Position numbers and translations under genes: made by a program. From Opitutaceae bacterium (lineage in GTDB: Bacteria > Verrucomicrobiota > Verrucomicrobiia > Opitutales > Opitutaceae): a stretch of 64,000 nucleotides of DNA. Where the stretch lies: assembly GCA_019455245.1 (NCBI GenBank), contig JACFMR010000001.1:151512-215511 (forward strand). Direction: 5' to 3'. Under the pieces are notes generated by a model. It did not search any database. It saw nothing but the letters and a program-made list of their open reading frames with translations, and was not told the DNA's origin. Below are positions 35,770 to 44,017 of the stretch, piece after piece. The first letter of the stretch is position 1. Every line of letters begins with the position of its first letter.

Positions 35770-37140
35770 TTACACCAGCAGGAGCGCCGGGTGTTCGAGG
35801 TGATCCTTGAGCGCGTTGAGGAACTTGGCGCCGAGGGCGCCATCGACCACGCGGTGATCGCAGGAGAGGGTGAGGGACATGCGCTCGCCGATCTCGATCC
35901 GGTCGTTGACCACGACGGGTTTTTTCACCGTGGTGCCGACCGCGAGAATGGCGGCGTTGGGCGGGTTGATGATCGCCGAGAAACGGGCGATGCCCATCAT
36001 GCCGAGGTTGGACACGCAGAAGGTGCCGCCGGTGAATTCGGCGGGGGCGAGCTTCTTGTCGCGCGCACGCTTGGCGAGCGACTTGGCTTCCTGGCTGATG
36101 TCGAAGACCGATTTTTGATCGGTGCTTTTGATCACCGGGGTGATGAGGCCGTCGTCGATGGCGACGGCGAACGACACGTGGGGATGCGCGTGGGATTTGA
36201 TGCCGGCGTCATCCCAGGAGGCGTTGACGCCGGGCACGGCGCGCAGCGCGAGCGCGCTGGCCTTGAGGATGAAATCGTTGACGGAGAGACGTACGCCGTC
36301 GTTGCCCAGGCCGGCATTGAGCTGATCGCGCAGCAGCCCGAGGGGCGCGGCGTCGATCTCGATCTCGAGATAGAAGTGCGGGATCTGGGTCTTGGACTCG
36401 ACCAGACGGCGCGCGATGGTCGCGCGCATGTTGGAGAGCGAGGCGACGGACTCTTCCTGGAGCGCGGACTTGTCGAAAGCGGAACGCCACGCCCAGGTGG
36501 GCTTGGCGGGTTTGGCGGCGCCGGCGGCGGGAGCGGTGGCAGGGGCCTTGGCCGCCGGGGGCTTGCTGGCGGCGGCGAGCACATCGGCGCGGACAATGCG
36601 GCCGTGCGGGCCGGAACCCTTGACCTTGGAGAGATCCACGCCCTTGGCGGCGGCGAGCTTGCGGGCCAGCGGGGAAACCTTGACGCGACCGGAGGTCACG
36701 GACTCGCCGTCATCGGCCTCTGCTTCGGCCGGTTCGGGCTGCTCGGGTGTCGGCGCCGGGGCGGGGGTTGCCTTGCTGACCGGGGCAGGCCCGGCGGATT
36801 TTTCCGCGGGTTTCTTTTCCGCGTTGGCGTCGGTCTTCGGTTCGGACTTTTTCTCCTCCTTGGCCGGGGCGGCGGACTTGGCGGGAGCCTCGATCTTTTC
36901 GCCCTTTTCACCGATGGCACACAGGGCCTCGCCGATGGCGACCTGGGCACCGCCCTCCACAAATATCTTCAGGAGCGTGCCGTCGAAGAAGCTTTCCAGC
37001 TCCATGGTGGCCTTGTCGGTCTCGACCTCGGCGAGCATGTCGCCGGAGACGACCTTGTCGCCTTCCTTTTTGAGCCATTTGACCAGCGTGCCCACGGTCA
37101 TGGTGTCGCTGAGTTTGGGCATTTCGATGATGTCGGCCAT
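35770..37140 (-). CDS. pdhC: Dihydrolipoamide acetyltransferase (pyruvate dehydrogenase E2)
   Basis: The 456-residue E2 core of pyruvate dehydrogenase. An N-terminal lipoyl domain carries Lys43 in VETDKATMELE. An Ala/Pro/Glu-rich linker, a peripheral-subunit-binding domain (about 155-195, VSPLARKLAAAKGVDLSKV) and another Ala-rich linker lead to the catalytic domain. That ends with SLTLSCDHRVVDGALGAKFL, with the catalytic His and Asp. It transfers acetyl groups to CoA. It follows E1-beta after a 41-bp gap. A GATC-CTCCGA-type leader is shared with oppB. Confidence 0.97.
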   Translation of the reverse strand: MADIIEMPKLSDTMTVGTLVKWLKKEGDKVVSGDMLAEVETDKATMELESFFDGTLLKIFVEGGAQVAIGEALCAIGEKGEKIEAPAKSAAPAKEEKKSEPKTDANAEKKPAEKSAGPAPVSKATPAPAPTPEQPEPAEAEADDGESVTSGRVKVSPLARKLAAAKGVDLSKVKGSGPHGRIVRADVLAAASKPPAAKAPATAPAAGAAKPAKPTWAWRSAFDKSALQEESVASLSNMRATIARRLVESKTQIPHFYLEIEIDAAPLGLLRDQLNAGLGNDGVRLSVNDFILKASALALRAVPGVNASWDDAGIKSHAHPHVSFAVAIDDGLITPVIKSTDQKSVFDISQEAKSLAKRARDKKLAPAEFTGGTFCVSNLGMMGIARFSAIINPPNAAILAVGTTVKKPVVVNDRIEIGERMSLTLSCDHRVVDGALGAKFLNALKDHLEHPALLLV

Positions 37141-37181
37141 GGTTGTCGGAGATTGGAGTTGGGGGATCGGAGTGCGGTGAT

Positions 37182-38159
37182 TCAGGCGAGGATGGCGAGT
37201 GCGGCGTCGAACACGCGCTGCGGGTTGGGCAGCTGTTCGATCTCGACCGGCGGGCTGTAGATGGCGGGGGCGTCGACGGTGGAGACGCGCTTGATGGGGG
37301 CGTCGAGTTCGTCGAACGCCTCTTCCTGGATCATGAAACCCAGCTGGGTGGCCACGCTGCAGAAGGGTTTCTGCTCCTCGACGATGAGCACGCGGTGGGT
37401 CTTGGCGACGGAAGCGAGCACGGTGTCGATGTCGAGCGGACGGATGGAGCGGAGGTCCACGACCTCGACGGACAGGCCGTGTTCGGCGGCGAGCCGCTCG
37501 GCGGCCACCAGCGAGTGCAGCACGGAGCGGCCGTAGGTGATGATGGACAGATCGGTGCCGGGGCGTTTGACCTCGGCGGAGCCGAGCGGGATGAGGTATT
37601 CGCCGTCAGGCACGCCGCCCTTTTCACCGTAGAGCATGGTGTTCTCGAGGAAGAAGACCGGGTCGTTGTCGCGGATGGCGGACTTGAGCAGGCCCTTGGC
37701 GTCGTAGGGCGTGGCAGGGACGACCACCTTCACGCCGGGGTGGTTGGCGAGGATGTTCTCCGGCGTGTGCGAATGCGTGGCGCCGACATTGGTGCCGCCG
37801 TTGGCGGGGCCGCGGATGACGATCGGGCAGTGGATCAGGCCGCCGGACATGTAACGGACGTTGGCGGCGTTGTTGAGGATCTGGTCGAAGGCGACGGAGT
37901 AGAAGCTCCAGAACATCAGCTCCATGACGGGGCGGACGCCGAGCATGGCGGCGCCGATGCCGGTGCCGATGAAACCGGCCTCGCTGATGGGGGTGTCGAC
38001 GACGCGCTTCGGGCCGAATTTTTCCAACAGGCCCTCGGTGACCTTGTAGGCGCCGTTGAACTGGGCGACTTCCTCGCCCATGATGACGACGTTGGGATCG
38101 CGCTCCATCTCCTCGGCGAGCGCATGGCGGACAGCTTCACGATAGGTAATGTCTGGCAC
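37182..38159 (-). CDS. pdhB: Pyruvate dehydrogenase E1 component, beta subunit
   Basis: This 325-residue subunit forms the E1 alpha2beta2 tetramer that decarboxylates pyruvate with TPP. It shows ITYREAVRHALAEEMERD, VVIMGEEVAQFNGAYKVT, VVDTPISEAGFIGTGIGAAM and the C-terminal VDLRSIRPLDIDTVLASVAK. The GTG at 38159 (MPDITYREA) starts at the family N-terminus and sits 20 bp after the pdhA stop. A longer frame to 38273 would overlap pdhA by about 94 bp and adds Arg/Gly-rich sequence. Confidence 0.97.
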   Translation of the reverse strand: MPDITYREAVRHALAEEMERDPNVVIMGEEVAQFNGAYKVTEGLLEKFGPKRVVDTPISEAGFIGTGIGAAMLGVRPVMELMFWSFYSVAFDQILNNAANVRYMSGGLIHCPIVIRGPANGGTNVGATHSHTPENILANHPGVKVVVPATPYDAKGLLKSAIRDNDPVFFLENTMLYGEKGGVPDGEYLIPLGSAEVKRPGTDLSIITYGRSVLHSLVAAERLAAEHGLSVEVVDLRSIRPLDIDTVLASVAKTHRVLIVEEQKPFCSVATQLGFMIQEEAFDELDAPIKRVSTVDAPAIYSPPVEIEQLPNPQRVFDAALAILA

Positions 38160-38179
38160 GGTGAAAATAGGTTCTGGGA

Positions 38180-39286
<1,107 letters not shown>

Positions 39287-39296
39287 GGGCAGTGGT

Positions 39297-39302
39297 TCCT
39301 TT
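39297..39302 (-). promoter_or_regulatory. Ribosome binding site deciding the GTG start of pdhA
   Basis: AAAGGA (minus strand) lies 10 nt before the GTG at 39286. This clear Shine-Dalgarno-like site is unusual in this window and supports the GTG start. Confidence 0.6.
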
Positions 39303-39378
39303 CAGTGTAAAGGGTCAACATTCGGTCGGAAGGCATAGAAATCAAGTGTTTAGTCCCGATGATGCGACCGGCCGGGTG

Positions 39379-39888
39379 TCAGGCGGTGGCCGGGGTGATT
39401 TCCTCGATATCAACCTGCACGGGGCGGCCGGGGGCGCAATCGGCCTTGAGGGCGACGAAGCGGTCCCGGTAGCGGTCGTAAACGGGCCACAACGCCTGGC
39501 GGTCGGTTTCCGGGATGGGCAGGGCGTCGATGGCGGTGCGGGAAAAAAAACCGAAGCGCCCCTCGGCAATATCGGGGGGGAGTGCGGGCAGCGGTCGCCG
39601 GCAACGGAAGAGAAACATGAGCCAGTGCGAATTGCCCTCGTAGGCCTTCTCGGCGATCATGGCGAACAAATGCAGGTCCGCGGTGGTGATGGCGAAGCCG
39701 GTTTCCTCCCGCGTTTCACGCACGGCGCATTCGAAAGGCGATTCGCCGCGGGCGGTTTCCAATTTGCCGCCGATGGGGCTCCAGATGCCGAAATTGGGCG
39801 GTTTGGCCCGCAGCAGCAGGAGGTGTTCCCCGGCTTCATTTTCCAGGAAGACGAGGACGGCGATCTTGTGGTCGAGGGCTGGCGTCAT
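39379..39888 (-). CDS. Nudix hydrolase
   Basis: This 169-residue Nudix-family pyrophosphohydrolase opens IAVLVFLENEAGEHLLLLR. The box is GGKLETARGESPFECAVRET, then REETGF, so the catalytic REXXEE core is intact. Compared with the usual GX5E spacing there are two extra residues between the Gly and the first Glu. The likely substrate is a nucleoside diphosphate derivative; the mutT-like activity is not specified. The ATG at 39888 is chosen over 39951. It is divergent from the pilus operon. Substrate unknown. Confidence 0.85.
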   Translation of the reverse strand: MTPALDHKIAVLVFLENEAGEHLLLLRAKPPNFGIWSPIGGKLETARGESPFECAVRETREETGFAITTADLHLFAMIAEKAYEGNSHWLMFLFRCRRPLPALPPDIAEGRFGFFSRTAIDALPIPETDRQALWPVYDRYRDRFVALKADCAPGRPVQVDIEEITPATA

Positions 39889-39966
39889 GCGAAGAGGCCG
39901 GGCGGGGCTCACCGGAAGTTTTGAGCGTGACGGGCGGGACCGGCGCGACAACGTTTTTTCTGCCCC

Positions 39967-40593
39967 ATGACAATCCGCAGCCCCAAACTATGCCGGTGGA
40001 TTTTGTTGTCAGCGGTGCTTGGCGGGGCGGTCGGCCGGGAACTGCAGGCGGTGGAAGACCGGGTGGAGGTGGCGGCGGTGCAATTTGCCACGGCGCGACC
40101 GCCGGATGGCGGGGACGGCGCCTGGCTTGAAGTCGCGGTGGAGTTGGAAGCGCGGCCGGCCGCGGAGCGGACGGGACGGGTGACCGGTCCGCTGCGGGTG
40201 GAGGCCCTTTTGGCGCACGAATCTCCGGCCACGGCGGGGGAACCGCGCCGCTGGATGTTTTACCGGTCTGCGGCAGAATTGGTCGGTTTGCCGGCCGGCC
40301 GCACGCAGGTGCGCTTCTATCTGCCGCCGGTGGTGCTGCAACGCGACCGGCTGTCCGGTGCGCCGCGTTTCTGGGAAATCGTTTTGGCCGGAGCGGAACT
40401 GGCTCCACCGGTTTCGGAGCGGCGGCTGGCGCCGGCTTTGGCCGATGCGGCGGCATCTCGTTCGTTCCGTGAAAAAATCGCCACGGAGGCGCCGGCCAAT
40501 GACGGCATTTTGCTGCCGCAATACCTGACTCCGTTTGCCACAGACGCACGACGTGCGGCGCCGGCCTTTGTCCGCAAAGAGGGCTGGCGATAA
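39967..40593 (+). CDS. Secreted protein heading the pilus/secretin operon (Amuc_1102-like position)
   Basis: I do not recognise a family. The N-terminus is a signal peptide or anchor (LCRWILLSAVLGGAVGRELQ). The body is likely a single beta-rich domain of about 140 residues: VAAVQFATARPPDGG, WLEVAVELEARP, RRWMFYRSAAELVGLPAG and TQVRFYLPPVVLQRDRL. A Trp/Ala-rich tail follows. It begins 57 bp before the PilM-PilN gene. In the Akkermansia locus, as I recall it, the small gene at this place is Amuc_1102, so orthology is a proposal based on position. Confidence 0.6.
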   Translation: MTIRSPKLCRWILLSAVLGGAVGRELQAVEDRVEVAAVQFATARPPDGGDGAWLEVAVELEARPAAERTGRVTGPLRVEALLAHESPATAGEPRRWMFYRSAAELVGLPAGRTQVRFYLPPVVLQRDRLSGAPRFWEIVLAGAELAPPVSERRLAPALADAAASRSFREKIATEAPANDGILLPQYLTPFATDARRAAPAFVRKEGWR

Positions 40594-40650
40594 AACCCGG
40601 CTTGCGCCGTTCGGCGCCGGCCCGTCAGAGTCTGGCGTCAGCTTTACCCC

Positions 40651-42243
40651 ATGCGCAACCCCCGCATCCTTGCCTTGGATTGTGGCGCCAGCCATGTCAC
40701 CGCTCTGCTCGCCGAGTTGGGGGCGTCCGGCCGGCTGCGGGTATTGCGGCACGCGGTGGAACCGCTGGCCTCGACGGGCGAGGAGGAGGGGCGGTGGTTT
40801 GCCGATCTGGGCGAGGCGTTGTTGAGGCTGAGAAACACCCATGGCTTTGCGCCGCAGGAATGCGCGGCGGGGCTGCCGGGGCACCTGGTGCTGACAAAAT
40901 TTGTACGCACGCCGGCGGTGGAACGGAAGCTGCGGGCGCGCGTGGTGCAGTTCGAGGCGGCGCAAAACATTCCGCAGGATCTGGCCGGGGTGGCGTGGAG
41001 CCATGTGGAGGTGCACGATGACGGCAGCGAACTCGAACTGATGCTGGCGGCGGTGAAGAACGAGTGGATGGAGCGGTTATGCCTGACCGTGGCGGGGGCG
41101 GGTTTTCAGGTGGCGCGGGCCGAACCGGCGGGTCTGGCGCTCGCGCGGCTGGGCCGGCATGAGGCCACGCCCAGTCTGTTGGTGGATGTGGGGGCGCGGT
41201 CCACCCAGCTGGTTTTCAACGGGGACTCCGGATTTTTCACGCGCACGCTGGGGTGGGGCGGCACTGCGCTGACCCGCAGCCTGATGGAAACACCGGGCCT
41301 GGATTTTCCCGCCGCCGAGCAGATCAAATTTGAATTGGACCACCCGGCCGACCGGGCCGCGGCGCAGGCGGTCGCGGCCTATTGCGACCGGCTGGCCTTG
41401 GAGATCACCCGCTCGCGTTTGAGTTACGGTCGACAGCCCAATGCGGTGCCGCCCGAGCGCATTTTGCTCACCGGCGCGGGAAGTCGTCTGCCGGCGCTGC
41501 GCGCTACTTTGGCGGAGAAACTTGGATTGCCGGTGGAGCGGCTGCGTTTGGACGCCGAGTGGACCAATGAAGACGCGACCGCCGACCGCACGGACCAACT
41601 GGCGGTGGCGTTTGGTCTGGCCGCGGCGATGTTGGCGCCACCCGGAAGCGTAATGAACCTGTTGCCGCAGTCGCGCCGCACGGCCCTGCTTTGGCGGCAC
41701 CGGAGCCGGCGGGGACTGGCGGCGGCGGGATTTTTGGCGCTGTCGTTGCTGCCGCCGCTGGCCTATTATCAAGGCAGGGCCGCCGCCTTGTCGGCGCAGG
41801 TCGGCACGGTGGAACAGGCGCTCCGGCCTTGGCGGCAGGCGGAGGCCCGGCACTTCGACAACCGGATGCGGCTGGAAACGCTGGCCGGGGAAATGGCCGA
41901 GGCGGAACGGCTCGTGCGACACCGCGATGCGTGGGTCAGGTTTATGGCCGATCTGCAGATGAGACTGGCGGGCATCGGGGATGTCTGGTTCGACCGACTG
42001 GAACCGGAGCTTGCGTTGGCGGATGAGGAGCGCCGGCTGTTGGTGTCGGGCCGGTTGCTCGATGCGGCCAATCCGCTGGCCAAGGCGAGCAATGAATCCT
42101 ACGAGAGGGTCAAGCGGCTGATGGAAAGCCTGGAGGAATCGCCCTTCATCCGCAGCGTGACCGGCGAGCGTTTCGACAATCAGCAGCCCGGCATCCTGCG
42201 TTTCGAAATCAACCTGGTGTTGGAACCGGAGGAGCCGTTGTGA
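40651..42243 (+). CDS. PilM-PilN fusion protein (type IV pilus assembly platform)
   Basis: This 530-residue protein joins two functions usually found on separate genes. The N-terminal about 330 residues are an actin-like PilM/FtsA-type domain (ILALDCGASHVTALLAELG, LLVDVGARSTQLVF, ILLTGAGSRLPALRATL). At residue 335 begins MNLLPQSRR, the signature start of PilN, then a membrane helix (about 355-375, GLAAAGFLALSLLPPLAYYQ) and a coiled-coil/periplasmic domain. In the Akkermansia locus the equivalent is Amuc_1101. The gene overlaps the next by 4 bp (GTGA). The fold assignment is strong; the fusion reading is from the NLLP motif. Confidence 0.88.
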   Translation: MRNPRILALDCGASHVTALLAELGASGRLRVLRHAVEPLASTGEEEGRWFADLGEALLRLRNTHGFAPQECAAGLPGHLVLTKFVRTPAVERKLRARVVQFEAAQNIPQDLAGVAWSHVEVHDDGSELELMLAAVKNEWMERLCLTVAGAGFQVARAEPAGLALARLGRHEATPSLLVDVGARSTQLVFNGDSGFFTRTLGWGGTALTRSLMETPGLDFPAAEQIKFELDHPADRAAAQAVAAYCDRLALEITRSRLSYGRQPNAVPPERILLTGAGSRLPALRATLAEKLGLPVERLRLDAEWTNEDATADRTDQLAVAFGLAAAMLAPPGSVMNLLPQSRRTALLWRHRSRRGLAAAGFLALSLLPPLAYYQGRAAALSAQVGTVEQALRPWRQAEARHFDNRMRLETLAGEMAEAERLVRHRDAWVRFMADLQMRLAGIGDVWFDRLEPELALADEERRLLVSGRLLDAANPLAKASNESYERVKRLMESLEESPFIRSVTGERFDNQQPGILRFEINLVLEPEEPL

Positions 42244-43151
42244 GCCGGGCGACCGATCACCTGCGCCGGCATCCCGGCATTGTCCTGTCCGCAGCAATGC
42301 TCGGCGTGGCGCTGGTGGCGCTGGGTTGGGGCGTGCATGCCGGCCGGCAGGAGACGCTGCGCCTGGAGCAGCGCCTCAGACAGCTGGAGCGAGAATGGAC
42401 GGGGCTCAAACAGAGCGAAGCGGTGGCGGATGTGCAGGCATCGGCCGAACTGCAGGCGCAGGTCGAACGTGAAGCCGCGCGATTGGCGGGATTGCGACAG
42501 GTGTTGCGCGGCGGCGGGACCGCCCGCCGATGGGCCGATGCGAAGCGGCCGGCAACACGCACCGACGCGTATTTCGAGATTGCGGCCCAGGTCGAACGGC
42601 TGCGTGCGGCCGCACGCGCACGCGGGGTGGCCTGTCGTGATGATGAACAATTCGGGTTTGCGGATTACCGTGAAGCCGGTCCGGAGCCGGAGCATATCCC
42701 CGTGGTGCTGCGTCAGCGGCAGATTCTGGACCACCTGTTGACAGAGCTTTTTCTGCTCGGCCCGCACCAGCTTGACCGGGTGGAGCGGAGCCGGCCGCAG
42801 GGCGCCGCAACCACGGACGGGCGCATGGCCACAATGGGGCGGGACGAATTTGAACCGGGTGGATGGACCGCCGCGTTGTCCGGTCGCAGCAATCCGATCG
42901 CGGTGCGGATTGCCTTTACCGCACAATCGGAAGTGCTCCGCCGTTGGCTCAACCGCATCACAGAATTTGATGCGCCGCTGGTGGTGCGGTTGGTGGAGGT
43001 TGCGCCGTCGGAACCTCGCACGGACAACAGGGCGGCATTGATGGACGGGACCGACGGCATCGTGCCGGTCGTGCCGCCCGGCCGGTCGCGTTTTACGGTG
43101 ACAGTGGAATATCTGGAGCCGGTTATGACGGAGGAGACGAAGGCGTCATGA
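42240..43151 (+). CDS. PilO-like protein (Amuc_1100-like position)
   Basis: A 303-residue inner-membrane-anchored protein. It has a single N-terminal membrane segment (about residues 14-34, HPGIVLSAAMLGVALVALGW), a long coiled coil (about 35-100, LRLEQRLRQLEREWTGLKQ), then a globular periplasmic domain. This is the PilO-like layout. Position (third gene of the operon, with overlaps on both sides) matches Amuc_1100 in Akkermansia, as I recall it. Sequence similarity to that protein was not tested here. It overlaps the next gene by 4 bp (ATGA). Confidence 0.7.
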   Translation: MSRATDHLRRHPGIVLSAAMLGVALVALGWGVHAGRQETLRLEQRLRQLEREWTGLKQSEAVADVQASAELQAQVEREAARLAGLRQVLRGGGTARRWADAKRPATRTDAYFEIAAQVERLRAAARARGVACRDDEQFGFADYREAGPEPEHIPVVLRQRQILDHLLTELFLLGPHQLDRVERSRPQGAATTDGRMATMGRDEFEPGGWTAALSGRSNPIAVRIAFTAQSEVLRRWLNRITEFDAPLVVRLVEVAPSEPRTDNRAALMDGTDGIVPVVPPGRSRFTVTVEYLEPVMTEETKAS

Positions 43152-44017
43152 GACTGCCGCACATATCGCCGCGGGCTCTCCCGGTCGTCCTGGCCGCAAT
43201 GATTTTCGTGATATCGGCGGCGGCATATGGTTGGCGTTGGAACAGGGAAACCGATAGCGCGCCCCGCATCCACGTCGGTCCGCAGTTGGCAACCGCGGCG
43301 GATACCGTCAGCCCGCCGCCGGTGCCGGCATCGGCCCGGTGGCCGGCCCCGGTGGCGCAAGCGCGGGGAACGTTGTGGAGGTTCGGCCTGTTCACTCCGC
43401 CGGAAATCCATTTCGACCGTGTCCATGGCAACTTCACCATCATTCCGCCCGAAGTGCCGACGGAAGAAGGGCTGACAACCGTCCCGGCGGAAGATACGGG
43501 CTTGGGCTTCAAATTGCATGCGGTGCAGCGCGAACCTTATCCGCTGCAATTGGTGGGTTATATCGGAGATGCATCCGATCTGTTGGGGACGTTTGAAAAC
43601 ACGGTCACGGGCGAGACCCTGGTGCTGCGGCAAGGCGCGCGGATCGAGGTCCCCGGCTTGGTCTTGGAGCGACTGGTCTTGGTCCGAGAAGCGACGAACC
43701 TGCCTGAAAGCATGACCGTCCGTGAGACCAAGATCCGGGCGGAGCTGCGGGAGCCGGGCTCCGGGCAAAGGCTGACGTTGGAGCAGGGCGCGATCGCATA
43801 CACCGGACGATTGCAGGCCGTAATCTCCACCGCCGCCGATCCGTCAGCCCGAGTCTGTTTTGAGGGCGAAGCCATCACCGAAAGGGGAAATCGTTTTCGA
43901 ATCGAAAAAATCCGGCTCGCCCCGCCATCCGTGGACGTTACCAAGGACGTCTCCGGTGAACCCGACCCCAGCCGCCCCCCGGTCCCCACGGCTTTCACCC
44001 TGCACACCCCGAGATGA
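43148..44017 (+). CDS. PilP-like periplasmic protein (Amuc_1099-like position)
   Basis: This 289-residue protein has one N-terminal membrane segment (about residues 9-29, LPVVLAAMIFVISAAAYGW), a Pro/Ala-rich spacer, and a beta-rich C-terminal domain (LQLVGYIGDASDLLGTFENT, ETLVLRQGARIEVPGLVLE). In other pilus systems PilP connects the inner-membrane PilMNO platform to the secretin; this gene sits in that slot, just before the secretin gene, with 4-bp overlaps at both ends. The family is not recognised by motif, so the role comes from context. Confidence 0.6.
   Translation: MRLPHISPRALPVVLAAMIFVISAAAYGWRWNRETDSAPRIHVGPQLATAADTVSPPPVPASARWPAPVAQARGTLWRFGLFTPPEIHFDRVHGNFTIIPPEVPTEEGLTTVPAEDTGLGFKLHAVQREPYPLQLVGYIGDASDLLGTFENTVTGETLVLRQGARIEVPGLVLERLVLVREATNLPESMTVRETKIRAELREPGSGQRLTLEQGAIAYTGRLQAVISTAADPSARVCFEGEAITERGNRFRIEKIRLAPPSVDVTKDVSGEPDPSRPPVPTAFTLHTPR

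Noticed and set aside
35713..37260. Glycine-rich frame on the plus strand looking like a PGRS-type protein
   Set aside because: It is the complement of the Ala/Pro-rich linkers of the E2 gene, so the glycine runs are an artefact.
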